A stretch of 39,609 nt of DNA from PNAI01 sp964575715. Its GTDB lineage: Bacteria > Pseudomonadota > Alphaproteobacteria > Rhizobiales > Xanthobacteraceae. Position numbers and translations under genes: made by a program. Of this stretch, positions 32,084-39,609 are shown piece after piece (position 1 is the stretch's first letter; each line of letters begins with the position of its first letter). The notes beneath the pieces are model-generated. The model did not search any database. It was not told where the DNA came from and saw nothing but the letters and a program-made list of their open reading frames with translations. The stretch covers positions 1-39,609 of the forward strand of contig CAZNSG010000035.1 of NCBI GenBank assembly GCA_964575715.1. Direction: 5' to 3'.

Positions 32084-33577
32084 ATGCTGGATTCTCTGCT
32101 CGTCGCGGCTGCAGCGCTGCTGCAGCCGCAAAACATCGTGCTGGTCATCGTCGGCAACCTGATGGGGCTGCTGTTCGGCTTGCTGCCGGGGATCACCGTC
32201 CTGGCGGCAATGTCGATCCTGCTGCCGTTCACCATCGGTCTTGAGCCGATCAGCGCCATGTACCTGTTCATCGGCATCATGGGCAGCGGCCCGTTCGGCG
32301 GCGCGGTGACCTCGATCCTGTTCAACATTCCGGGGGAGCCCACCAGCGCCGCCGTCTGCTTCGACGGCAATCCGATGACCAAGCGCGGCGAGGCGGCCAA
32401 GGCCCTGGGGCTTGCCGCGGCGTCGGCGGTGTTCAGCTCGATCTTGGGGCTCATCGTGCTGATCGCGCTGATTCCCGTGGTGCGCACGGTGATATACGCC
32501 TTTGGGCCGCCGGAGTTCTTCATGCTGCTGACCTTCGGCCTCGCTACCGTGGCGGTCGCCGCGCCCGGCAACACCGTAAAGGGGCTGGTCACCGCGGGTC
32601 TCGGCGTGCTGATTTCGCTCATCGGCTACGATCCGATCACCGGCGTGCTGCGCTTCAATTTCGGCAGCCCGAATTATCTCTGGGACGGGGTCAATTTGCC
32701 TGCGTTCTTCGTCGGCGTGTTCGCGGTCGGCGAGGTGATCAGCTACTACGTCGCCGGCGGCACCATCGCGCAAGGCAGCGTGCACGTGCGTGGGATGCTG
32801 AAAGGCACGCTCGATGGCGTGCGCGAGCTGTTTCGGCACAAGCGGGTCTTCATCCAAGGATCGATCGTGGGCTCAATCGTCGGCATCCTGCCCGGCATCG
32901 GCGGCACGGTGTCGAACTTCCTCTCCTATACGCTCGCGATGCAGACTTCCAAGCATCCCGAGACTTACGGCAAGGGCAACCCGGAAGGGGTGGTCGCGGC
33001 GATGGCCGCGACCAACGAGGACACCGGCGCGCTGCTGCCAACGGTCGCCTTCGGCATTCCGGGCAGCGCGTCAACGGCGCTGCTGCTCGGCGCGCTTATC
33101 CTGCACGGCTTCAACCCGGGGCCGCTGTTCATCACGGAACATCTGGAGATCGTGTGGGCGCTGATTCTCGGGCTGCTGCTCGCCAACATCATTGCGACCA
33201 CGGTTGGACTCGCCGGGGCCAACCTGCTCGCGCGGCTGACCACCCTCGACGTGAAATACCTGGTGCCGACGATCCTGGCGATCGCGCTGCTCGGCGCTTA
33301 CGCCGACCGCGAGAACATCTGGGACGTGGCACTCGCCATTGGCTTCGGGGTCTTCGCCTACGGCCTGACGCGCTTCGATTTTCCGATCGTCACGCTGGTC
33401 ATCGGCTTCGTCATGGGCCGCCTCGTCGAACGCTCGTTCGCGCAGTCGCTGCAGATGTCGCTCGATCCGCTCATCTTCTTCAAACGCCCGATATCGCTCA
33501 CGCTGTTCGCGCTCATGGTGCTGGTGTTTGCCGTGCCGCTGCTGCGGCGCCTGATGTCCAAGTGGAGAGACGCATGA
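32084..33577 (+). CDS. tctA: Tripartite tricarboxylate transporter large membrane subunit (TctA)
   Basis: The 497-residue protein is a TctA permease with about 12 TM helices and the family motif LLPGITVLAAMSILLPFTIG near the N-terminus. PFGGAVTSILFNIPGEPTSA, YSYTLA-like LSYTLAMQTSKHPETYGKGN and GVVAAMAATNEDTGALLPTV are all present. Together with TctB and the Bug protein it imports the substrate using an ion gradient. It overlaps TctB by 4 nt (ATGA). The gene order C-A-B differs from the usual C-B-A. Confidence 0.92.
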   Translation: MLDSLLVAAAALLQPQNIVLVIVGNLMGLLFGLLPGITVLAAMSILLPFTIGLEPISAMYLFIGIMGSGPFGGAVTSILFNIPGEPTSAAVCFDGNPMTKRGEAAKALGLAAASAVFSSILGLIVLIALIPVVRTVIYAFGPPEFFMLLTFGLATVAVAAPGNTVKGLVTAGLGVLISLIGYDPITGVLRFNFGSPNYLWDGVNLPAFFVGVFAVGEVISYYVAGGTIAQGSVHVRGMLKGTLDGVRELFRHKRVFIQGSIVGSIVGILPGIGGTVSNFLSYTLAMQTSKHPETYGKGNPEGVVAAMAATNEDTGALLPTVAFGIPGSASTALLLGALILHGFNPGPLFITEHLEIVWALILGLLLANIIATTVGLAGANLLARLTTLDVKYLVPTILAIALLGAYADRENIWDVALAIGFGVFAYGLTRFDFPIVTLVIGFVMGRLVERSFAQSLQMSLDPLIFFKRPISLTLFALMVLVFAVPLLRRLMSKWRDA

Positions 33578-34056
33578 GCGGCCGGCTCGCGTTCAACCTG
33601 TTCCTTCTCGTGATTGCCGTGTACTTCGTGTGGAGCACGACCGGTTACGAGTGGCAGGCGCAGCAAATCCCGTTCCTTGTCGGCGGCATGGTGCTGGTGC
33701 TGCAGGCCTGGGTGACGATCAGGGATGTGATCGCGATGGAATCACACGGTGCGATGGAAGCGCCTCCCGGGGCGGCAATCGCCGAGGCGTCTCCACCCGC
33801 GGACGCGGGCCGGCGCGTCGCCGCCATGTGCGGCTGGATGTTGCTGTTTTTCGCGCTGTTCGTCGCGCTTGGCTCGCTCCTTGCTATCTTTCTTTTCATC
33901 CTGGCGTTTCTGGTCGCGCAACGGGACGTGGGTTGGTGGAAGGCGCTTGCCATCTCGGCCGCGATGGCGGGCGCGATCTGGCTCTTGTTCGTCCGCCTGA
34001 TGCGCTTCGAGCTTTACCCGGGGCTGCTGTTCGGCGGCGACTTGCTGCCCCTTTGA
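33574..34056 (+). CDS. tctB: Tripartite tricarboxylate transporter small membrane subunit (TctB)
   Basis: ATG 33574 overlaps the TctA stop (ATGA), giving a 160-residue protein with four hydrophobic helices (LAFNLFLLVIAVYFVWSTTG; FLVGGMVLVLQAWVTIRDVI; MCGWMLLFFALFVALGSLLA; ALAISAAMAGAIWLLFVRLM). This is the usual TctB layout of a helix pair, a variable loop and another pair. The longer open frame upstream of 33574 runs antiparallel to nothing but overlaps TctA, so it is rejected. Confidence 0.85.
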   Translation: MSGRLAFNLFLLVIAVYFVWSTTGYEWQAQQIPFLVGGMVLVLQAWVTIRDVIAMESHGAMEAPPGAAIAEASPPADAGRRVAAMCGWMLLFFALFVALGSLLAIFLFILAFLVAQRDVGWWKALAISAAMAGAIWLLFVRLMRFELYPGLLFGGDLLPL

Positions 34057-34145
34057 ATCGCAAACGGAGCGCGCGATAGAGCCGACTTTCGGAAGGCAGC
34101 GACCGTAACCGTGTTTTTCAAGGCTGAATAGTTTCAATAAAGCAT

Positions 34146-34916
34146 TCAGTGCATCGCCTTGCCGCCGTCGACATTGATCGTCTGTCCGGTGATGAAGTCG
34201 CTTGCGGCGCTGGAAAGGAACATCACGGTGCCCACGAGATCATCCGGATATTGCGGTCGGCCCAGGGCCCGCCCTGCGGACGCGATGTTGAGATAGTTGT
34301 TCGATGAGGAGGCGACCTGGGTGTCGCTCAGGGTGAGGCCTGGCGTCACCGCGTTTACGGTGATGCCGAATTCACCGACTTCGCGCGCCAGTGCGCGCGT
34401 AAATCCGATAACACCGGCCTTGGACGTCGTGTAGTGAAGCCGATTTGGGGTGCCATCCCAAACTCGGCTTGAGGATATATTAATGATCTTGCCGTGGCCT
34501 TGCTGGCGCATCGCCGGGAAGACAGCGCGGCAACAGAAAAAGAGACCGCGCAGGTTGACCGCCATCACGCGATCCCACTCCTCGTCGGGAATCTCCAGCC
34601 AAGAGCGCCGGGCAAGGGTGCTCATCAGCGAGGCGTTATTGATTAGCACGTCTATCGAACCGAAGCGGTCGAACGTGGCCTGGGCCATCGCCTGGGTAGA
34701 ATCGGCATCCGCTACGTCGGTCGTCACCGCAATCGCTTCACCCCCGTTCGCAACGATATCGCCGGCGACCGCCTCGGCAGCCTTTCCGTCGATGTCGGCG
34801 GCAACCACACGCGCGCCCGCGCGGGCGAATTCCTCGGAATAAACCTTGCCGATGCCTTTGCCCCCGCCGGTGACGATCACGGTGCGGCCAGTGAGATCGA
34901 AGCGTCGGTTTGTCAT
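34146..34916 (-). CDS. Short-chain dehydrogenase/reductase
   Basis: The 256-residue classical SDR has the cofactor loop TGGGKGIGKVY, the acidic residue after strand 2 (VVAADIDG, NAD preference), NNAS, and the catalytic Ser-Tyr-Lys in INISSSRVW and HYTTSKAGV. The C-terminal PGLTLSDTQV and TGQTINVDGGKA complete the fold. ATG 34916 is used; the frame extends only to a TTG at 34931. It is 15 nt after the TauD/TfdA stop, so both are in one operon, and it may oxidise or reduce the product of that enzyme. Confidence 0.9.
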   Translation of the reverse strand: MTNRRFDLTGRTVIVTGGGKGIGKVYSEEFARAGARVVAADIDGKAAEAVAGDIVANGGEAIAVTTDVADADSTQAMAQATFDRFGSIDVLINNASLMSTLARRSWLEIPDEEWDRVMAVNLRGLFFCCRAVFPAMRQQGHGKIINISSSRVWDGTPNRLHYTTSKAGVIGFTRALAREVGEFGITVNAVTPGLTLSDTQVASSSNNYLNIASAGRALGRPQYPDDLVGTVMFLSSAASDFITGQTINVDGGKAMH

Positions 34917-34931
34917 TTTCGGCAGCGGCAA

Positions 34932-35801
34932 TCATACTGGCTTTTCGCCCAGGATCGTCACGCGCCGCATCAGCCGGCGCTCGGCCGCGCTGAAGTCGGT
35001 GCGGGCATGCAGCGTACAGCGGTTGTCCCACATCAAGATGTCGCCCACGCGCCAAACGTGCTCGTAGATGAATTCGCGCTGCTCCTGGTGATCGAACAGA
35101 AAGTTTAGAAGCTCGCTGCTCTCTTCGTCCGGCATGCCCTCGATGCGCACGGTCATCAGGCGGTTGACGTAGAGCGCCTTGCGACCGACCGCCGGGTGGG
35201 TGCGCACCACCGGATGCACGTAGGACGGTACGCCTTCAGCGACTTTGGTACCGCGCTTGGTGGCGGCGGAGTCGTAGTCGTAGGCATTGAGCGCCTTCTT
35301 GTCGTCAATTCGGCGCTTCACCTCTTCCGGCAAAGTTTCATACGCAGCGTAGGCATTGGAAAACAGCGTGTTGCCGCCCTTGCTCGGAATCTCGATGGCG
35401 TAGAGCATCGAGGCCATCGCTGGCCGCTCCTGGTGGCACTGGTCGGTGTGGAAGTGCATCTCGCCGTCGGGCAGGGCGCCGATCAGCTTACCGTTCTCAC
35501 GGATATTGGAGATCAGCATTACCGCCGGATGGCCGTGCATATGCGCCTTGGTGTGAATCTTGGCCGGCGGACCGAAGCATTCGGCGAATCGGACCTGATC
35601 CTCTTCGGTCAACTTCTGGTTGCGAAGCAGGATAACGAGGTTTTGGTGCCAAGCATCGAGCAACTGGGCGCCAAGCGTTTCGGTCATCGGCTCGCGCAGA
35701 TCGACGCCGATGATCTCTGCTCCCAGAGCTGGACACAGTGGCCTAGTTTGCAGCACCGACGATGGCGGTTTTGCGTTTAATGCGGATGTCGGCTGACCCA
35801 T
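34932..35801 (-). CDS. TauD/TfdA family Fe(II)/2-oxoglutarate dioxygenase
   Basis: The 289-residue protein has the HxD iron motif HFHTDQCH (His118, Asp120), the distal His265 in RCTLHARTDF and an arginine for 2-oxoglutarate near RRLMRRVTI. GNTLFSNAYAAYETLPEEVK and PVVRTHPAVGRKALYVN are also family segments. Members hydroxylate taurine, sulfonates, phenoxyacids or alkyl sulfates, releasing sulfite or phenol. ATG 35801 follows GGAGGAG. The promoter TTGACA-16-TAACAT (minus strand, 35894-35899 and 35872-35877) overlaps operator C, so it shares control with the Rieske system. Confidence 0.88.
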   Translation of the reverse strand: MGQPTSALNAKPPSSVLQTRPLCPALGAEIIGVDLREPMTETLGAQLLDAWHQNLVILLRNQKLTEEDQVRFAECFGPPAKIHTKAHMHGHPAVMLISNIRENGKLIGALPDGEMHFHTDQCHQERPAMASMLYAIEIPSKGGNTLFSNAYAAYETLPEEVKRRIDDKKALNAYDYDSAATKRGTKVAEGVPSYVHPVVRTHPAVGRKALYVNRLMTVRIEGMPDEESSELLNFLFDHQEQREFIYEHVWRVGDILMWDNRCTLHARTDFSAAERRLMRRVTILGEKPV

Positions 35802-35872
35802 CGCATCTCCTCCGATCAGACAATTTCATAGTGCCAACGCCACAAAATGCCGGTACGGCGAAAGCCGTGGAA

Positions 35873-35888
35873 TGTTAGAACTCTAAGA
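35873..35888. promoter_or_regulatory. Operator palindrome C inside the TauD promoter
   Basis: The core TTAGA-AC-TCTAA matches the TTAGA-NN-TCTAA centre of site B. It lies between the -35 TTGACA (35894-35899) and the -10 TAACAT (35872-35877) of the minus-strand promoter, 72 bp upstream of ATG 35801. The outer bases diverge from the consensus. Confidence 0.65.
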
Positions 35889-35944
35889 ATACGTGTCAAG
35901 CGAGCCGAGCCTATAGACACTATCTGGACAAGCACTGGGACATA

Positions 35945-35960
35945 ACTTAGATATCTAATG
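35945..35960. promoter_or_regulatory. Operator palindrome D upstream of the bicupin gene
   Basis: ACTTAGATATCTAATG contains the perfect palindrome TTAGATATCTAA (35947-35958). A possible plus-strand promoter TGGACA-17-TAGATA (35925-35930, 35948-35953) overlaps it, 101 bp before ATG 36062. Sites C and D are about 72 bp apart and face opposite genes. Confidence 0.65.
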
Positions 35961-36061
35961 AGATCACCTGGAACGCGAAACCCGGCTTTCGCTGATCGAA
36001 CAAATGCCGTTGCGTCGGCGAACCGGAAAGAAACGTCGGTGCAGGCTGATGGGAGGGACGG

Positions 36062-37165
36062 ATGAACAAGCCGATGACGGACATGCAGCACCCCAAGTTG
36101 CTGCTCGATCCCTACCTCTCCTGGGCGGAGAACGAAGGCGTGCCGATTACCGAGGATTTCGGCGTCGATCTGCTCAAGGTCCCCACCCAGCGCTGGCCGC
36201 GCATGGGCGTGGAGGGCGGCATCGTGCATCTCAAGGGCCGCGGCGATTTCATCTCGGTGTTTGTGCTCGATCTGGCGCCGGGCGCCAAGAGCGAGCCGCA
36301 GAAGCACCTTTACGAAGAAGTCGTCTACGTTCTCTCCGGTCACGGCAGCACGGTGGTCGAGACCGGCGGCGGGCACAAGCACAGCTTTGAATGGGGGCCG
36401 AAAAGCCTGTTCGCGCTGCCGCTCAACTGCCGCTACCAGCATTTCAATTCCAGCGGGCGCGAGCGCGCGCGGCTGGCCTCGACCAATAGTCTGCCGACGA
36501 TGCTCAATCTGTTCCACAATGAAGCGTTCGTGTTCGACAATTCATTTCAATTCATGGACCGGCAGGGCGCGCCCGGGTTCTTCGCCGGCGAGGGCAATTT
36601 CGTGCCGGTGCGTCCGGGCCGCAACATGTGGGAGACCAATTTCATCCCGGATCTTGCCGCGTTTGAACTCAAGGCCTGGGACCAGCGCGGCGCCGGCGGC
36701 TCAAGCATGATGTTCGTTCTGGCGGAAGGCACGATGCACGCGCACTCCTCGCAGATGCCGGTCGGCACCTACAAGAAGGGGCACCGGCATGGCGCCGACT
36801 TCCATGTGTTCGCGGTCACCGGGCACGGCTATTCGCTGCTGTGGTACGAGGGCGAGAAAGACTTCGTGCGCGTCGACTGGCAACATGGCGTTGTGTTCGC
36901 GCCGCCCGATCAGATATTCCACCAGCACTTCAACACGTCAGATCATCCGGCGCGCTATCTCGCGGTCGCCATGGGCAGCCTGCGCTACCCATTCACCGCC
37001 GACAAGCGGCGCGTGTTCATGGGAATGGACGTGAGCGTCAAGGACGGCGGCTGCCAGATCGAATACGAGCACCAGGACCCGCGCATCCATGCGACCTTTC
37101 TGACCGAACTCGCCAAGCATGGCGTGAAGTCGGGCATGGCGAAGTTCGTCAACGAAGCGGCCTAA
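36062..37165 (+). CDS. Bicupin protein (possible ring-cleavage-type dioxygenase)
   Basis: The 367-residue protein has two cupin domains, like gentisate 1,2-dioxygenase. Domain 1 (about residues 75-135) reads PGAKSEPQKHLYEEVVYVLS, then GHGSTVVE and a later NCRYQHF. Domain 2 (about 240-310) reads GTYKKGHRHGADFHVFAVTG, then GYSLLW and DQIFHQHFN. In domain 2 the His-x-His pair and the distal His are kept, so it may bind Fe or Mn; domain 1 has fewer ligands. ATG 36062 has a strong GGGAGGGA. The activity is not readable, but a role on aromatic or heteroatom intermediates of the local pathway fits the shared operator. Confidence 0.75.
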   Translation: MNKPMTDMQHPKLLLDPYLSWAENEGVPITEDFGVDLLKVPTQRWPRMGVEGGIVHLKGRGDFISVFVLDLAPGAKSEPQKHLYEEVVYVLSGHGSTVVETGGGHKHSFEWGPKSLFALPLNCRYQHFNSSGRERARLASTNSLPTMLNLFHNEAFVFDNSFQFMDRQGAPGFFAGEGNFVPVRPGRNMWETNFIPDLAAFELKAWDQRGAGGSSMMFVLAEGTMHAHSSQMPVGTYKKGHRHGADFHVFAVTGHGYSLLWYEGEKDFVRVDWQHGVVFAPPDQIFHQHFNTSDHPARYLAVAMGSLRYPFTADKRRVFMGMDVSVKDGGCQIEYEHQDPRIHATFLTELAKHGVKSGMAKFVNEAA

Positions 37166-37305
37166 TGCACGACCTCGAATTCGAGCATGTCCACGTCGAT
37201 GATGCCGCCGAGACGCGCGCCATTCGCGCGGCGATCTGGGCGGCAGACAATGTCGAGCTCACCACAGTCGGCATCGATATTATCAAATCGCTGCTGTTCA
37301 GGTAA
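37165..37305 (+). CDS. Small ORF coupled to the bicupin (46 aa)
   Basis: The start overlaps the bicupin stop (TAATG), and the product is acidic at its N-terminus (MHDLEFEHVHVDDAAETRAI) with a likely helix. It ends at TAA 37303-37305, 41 nt before the next gene. I do not recognise the family. It may be a genuine small protein or the 5' remnant of a longer gene. The coupling is the main support. Confidence 0.4.
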   Translation: MHDLEFEHVHVDDAAETRAIRAAIWAADNVELTTVGIDIIKSLLFR

Positions 37306-37346
37306 CATAAGGTTGCTATCGACCTACGCATGACAGGGAGAGTGCG

Positions 37347-38357
37347 ATGCCATGGAAATCAATAGCGGCTTTTCTTGTCGCCACCTTGCTGCTGACGGTC
37401 CCCGCGCGCGCGCAATCGGTGGCGGAGTTCTACCGTAACCGCCAGGTGCAGGTGCTGATCGGCTACAGCCCCGGCGGGGGATACGATCTCTACGCGCGCG
37501 TGCTCGCGCGCCACATGGGCAGGCACATTCCCGGCAATCCGACGCTGGTACCGCAGAACATGCCGGGCGCCGGCAGCCTGAAACTGACCAATTTCCTCTA
37601 CAGCGTTGCGCCCAAGGACGGCAGCGTCATCGGCATAGTGAGCCGCGGCATGGCGACCGATCCGCTGCTCGGCGAATCCAAATTCGACCCGATCAAGTTT
37701 GCCTGGCTCGGCAGCATCACCAGCGAGGTCAGCGTCTGCGCGACCTGGCATACCTCGCCGGTCAAAACCTGGGCGGACATCACGGCGAAGGATTTCACCA
37801 TGGGCGGCAGCGCGGCTGGCTCCGAGACCGATACATTTGCGTTGCTGTTGCGCAACATCTTCGGCGGCAAGATGCGGCTGGTCACCGGCTATCCCGGCGG
37901 CAACGACATCAATCTCGCCATGGAGCGCGGCGAAGTCGATGGCCGCTGCGGCTGGTCGTGGAGCAGCCTCAAGAGTCAGAAAAGCGCATGGTTGAAGGAG
38001 AAAAAGATCAATCTGCTGGTGCAACTCGGCATGGCCAAGCATGCCGACTTGCCCAACGTGCCCTTCATGCTCGATCTCGCGCAGAGCGAGGAGCAACGCC
38101 AGATGCTGCGGCTGATTTTCACCAGCCTCGTGCTGGACCGGCCGTTCATGGCGCCGCCGGGCATTCCGGACGATCGCAAGATCGCATTGCGCCAGGCGTT
38201 CGACGCCACCATGAAGGATCGTGAGTTCCTGGAGGAGGCCGCCAAGATCGATCTTGAAATCTCACCGGTCGCGGCGCCGGCCATCGACAAGCTGCTGGCC
38301 GAACTCTATCGAACGCCAAAAAGTGTGGCCGAAAAGGCCGCCGCCATCTCGAAATAA
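37347..38357 (+). CDS. Bug-type (TctC-like) periplasmic binding protein
   Basis: The 336-residue protein has a signal peptide (residues 1-23, MPWKSIAAFLVATLLLTVPA, cleavage at RAQ/S). The mature part reads VQVLIGYSPGGGYDLYARVL, NPTLVPQNMPGAGSLKLTNF and VTGYPGGNDINLAMERGEVD. Its C-terminus is shorter and its sequence differs from the TctC at 31094, so it belongs to another Bug subgroup and would need to share or borrow a TctAB partner; none follows. GGGAG precedes ATG 37347. Confidence 0.85.
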   Translation: MPWKSIAAFLVATLLLTVPARAQSVAEFYRNRQVQVLIGYSPGGGYDLYARVLARHMGRHIPGNPTLVPQNMPGAGSLKLTNFLYSVAPKDGSVIGIVSRGMATDPLLGESKFDPIKFAWLGSITSEVSVCATWHTSPVKTWADITAKDFTMGGSAAGSETDTFALLLRNIFGGKMRLVTGYPGGNDINLAMERGEVDGRCGWSWSSLKSQKSAWLKEKKINLLVQLGMAKHADLPNVPFMLDLAQSEEQRQMLRLIFTSLVLDRPFMAPPGIPDDRKIALRQAFDATMKDREFLEEAAKIDLEISPVAAPAIDKLLAELYRTPKSVAEKAAAISK

Positions 38358-38759
38358 GGATTGCCAGATTTTCCAGCGTGCTCGCGAAATCGATAATTTC
38401 GTCTGTGGCCGAAGCCCTCTACAATCCGGAAGTGGGTGAGCACCCGGCAGGCGGTGAGCACCTCGGCGCGCAGTTCGGGGGGTAGAAGCAAACCCTATGG
38501 GTACCTCTGGTGGCCGCAACCTAACGCCCGGCCGGCGCACGTTCGCAGCTGTCGGGCGCTTGCCATTCAAACCAAGCATACCGCACGATACCGGCCGCGG
38601 ATCACGGTCGGCCGGAGCGAATGATCGCAGGTCTGAGCCGGGCTGTCACGTCTTTCAGAAGCTGATATTCGTATTGAGACGCTGAATGCGATGAGTAGCA
38701 TGCAATGCGGGTCTCTCGGGAAACTTCCTTCTTAACCGTGTTCGTTTAGCAGATTGAAA
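38358..38759. other. Intergenic region before the glutamine synthetase-like gene
   Basis: No gene is supported in these 402 nt. A short palindrome CGAAAT-CGATA-ATTTCG (38385-38401) lies 28 nt after the Bug stop. It has no T-run. The rest shows no repeat or operator of the TTAGA-NN-TCTAA type. Confidence 0.5.
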
Positions 38760-39609
38760 ATGCACCAGTCGGCCGCATTCATTGAAAGACACCGACTCTG
38801 GACAGATGACCAGAAGCTTCAAGCCGAAGAACTCAAGCGCAGGATTGAGAAGGAAAACTTGGGACTGGTGCGTTTGGCATGGGCGGACCCGCACGGCTAT
38901 TCCCGGGCGAAGGCACTCACCGTTCCGGCCTTCATCGCTGCGCTGACCAGCGGCTACAATATCGGCGTCGCCACCACGACCCTTGATTCCGCCGGCGCGC
39001 GCACCTTCGCCTCGTTCACGCGCGGCGGCGGGATGGGGCTCGACGAGATGACCGGCTCGCCCAACATCACCATTGTCCCCGACCCGGGCACATTCCGCAT
39101 GCTGCCGTGGGCGCGCGGCGTCGGCTGGGTGCTGTGCGACGAATACTTCAAAACCGGCGTGCCGTTTCATTTCTCGCCGCGTCAGCTCCTACGCAAGGGC
39201 CTGCGGCGGCTGGCCGAGAAGGGCTTCGGCTGCGTCATCGGCGTGGAGATCGAGTGGTATCTGTTGCGCGTCGCCGAGGACCATCTCACCTCCGAGCATG
39301 TCGGCGTGCCCGGTACACGCGGCCGCCCAATCAAGACCTGGCCGGCCGAACCCGGCTACCACTATCACTCCGAATCCAACATGGACCTGATGCAGCCGGT
39401 GTTCAGCGCGCTCGGAGAAGCGTTCGAGACGCTCGGGCTGGATCTGCGCTCGATCGAGAACGAATGGGGGCCCGGACAAGTCGAGTGCACCTTCGCGCCG
39501 CGTAGCGCCCTCCAGGCAGCGGACAACGTGCTGCTGTTCCGTACCGCGACTCGGCAGATCTGCCGTCGGATGGGCTACTTCGCGACGTTCATGTGCCGTC
39601 CTGCGCTCA
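38760..39609 (+). CDS. Glutamine synthetase family protein (partial, 3' end outside window)
   Basis: The frame from ATG 38760 stays open to the window edge (283 complete codons). The N-terminal beta-grasp part reads NLGLVRLAWADPHGYSRAKA, and the GITTLD-like block is VATTTLDSAGARTFASFTRG. The catalytic part shows GVEIEWYL (a metal-binding ExE), HYHSESNMDLMQP, and ENEWGPGQVECTF, which are glutamine synthetase signatures, then ATFMCRPAL where the family has FM-KP. The divergence from housekeeping GlnA suggests a gamma-glutamyl ligase on amines or a related compound (PuuA/GlnA3 group). The Shine-Dalgarno is weak, so the start is provisional. Confidence 0.8.
   Translation, partial: MHQSAAFIERHRLWTDDQKLQAEELKRRIEKENLGLVRLAWADPHGYSRAKALTVPAFIAALTSGYNIGVATTTLDSAGARTFASFTRGGGMGLDEMTGSPNITIVPDPGTFRMLPWARGVGWVLCDEYFKTGVPFHFSPRQLLRKGLRRLAEKGFGCVIGVEIEWYLLRVAEDHLTSEHVGVPGTRGRPIKTWPAEPGYHYHSESNMDLMQPVFSALGEAFETLGLDLRSIENEWGPGQVECTFAPRSALQAADNVLLFRTATRQICRRMGYFATFMCRPAL

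Noticed and set aside
31150..32244. Long plus-strand ORF (364 codons) in another frame of tctC
   Set aside because: Arg/Gly-rich shadow frame; the TctC frame has a signal peptide and family motifs.
31685..32857. Long minus-strand ORF (390 codons) under tctC/tctA
   Set aside because: Very high Asp/His/Arg/Gln content typical of an antisense shadow of GC-rich genes; TctC and TctA are well supported on the other strand.

Overview
The window looks like an accessory stretch of a Hyphomicrobiales alphaproteobacterium, most likely Bradyrhizobium or a close relative. The basis is moderate-to-high GC, the mix of ABC, Bug/TctC and CaiB genes, a DUF1127 protein, small Rhizobiales-type membrane proteins, a globin-coupled-type chemoreceptor and a standalone terminase module. 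This assignment is an inference from gene content. No rRNA, tRNA or CRISPR array was seen.

Layout. (1) 0.1-3.7 kb: a small membrane protein, a chimeric gene joining a broken winged-helix domain to a Spy/CpxP-like protein, and a divergent set with two SAM methyltransferases, an acyl-CoA dehydrogenase remnant and a DUF1127 protein. (2) 4.0-10.5 kb: an intact winged-helix/TolB-like/TPR regulator divergent from a tight operon (DUF302 protein, ArsM-like methyltransferase, metallo-beta-lactamase-fold enzyme, MFS transporter, cysteine desulfurase). About 280 bp covering the regulator's 5' end and the divergent promoter is present in both (1) and (2) at about 98% identity and carries a tandem 22-bp direct repeat. 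(3) 10.5-15.5 kb: a truncated integrase and an isolated phage packaging module (unknown protein, ParB/N6-adenine methyltransferase, DUF5681, terminase large subunit). (4) 15.8-24.4 kb: a five-gene operon (ornithine-cyclodeaminase-fold protein, CaiB CoA-transferase, SsuABC/TauABC-type transporter) divergent from a LysR regulator, followed by a DszB-like protein with the desulfinase Cys/His/Arg triad, and a second ornithine-cyclodeaminase homologue. (5) 24.6-36 kb: a MarR regulator and a phthalate-dioxygenase-like system (reductase, dihydrodiol dehydrogenase, Rieske oxygenase) with a TctCAB tripartite transporter, a globin-coupled-type chemoreceptor, a TauD/TfdA dioxygenase and an SDR. (6) 36-39.6 kb: a bicupin, a small coupled ORF, a second Bug-type binding protein and a glutamine-synthetase-family gene that runs off the window.

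How they may work together. Regions 5 and 6 share a palindrome, ACTTAGA-NN-TCTAAGT, in front of the reductase operon, the Rieske operon and both sides of the TauD/bicupin divergent promoter. At three of these sites it overlaps a recognisable sigma70-like promoter, so a single repressor, most simply the neighbouring MarR protein, could control uptake and oxidation of one aromatic carboxylate. Region 4 looks like an organosulfur import and desulfination locus under LysR control. Region 2 looks like a sulfur-mobilising and methylating operon under a CadC/TolB-type regulator whose control region was copied into region 1.
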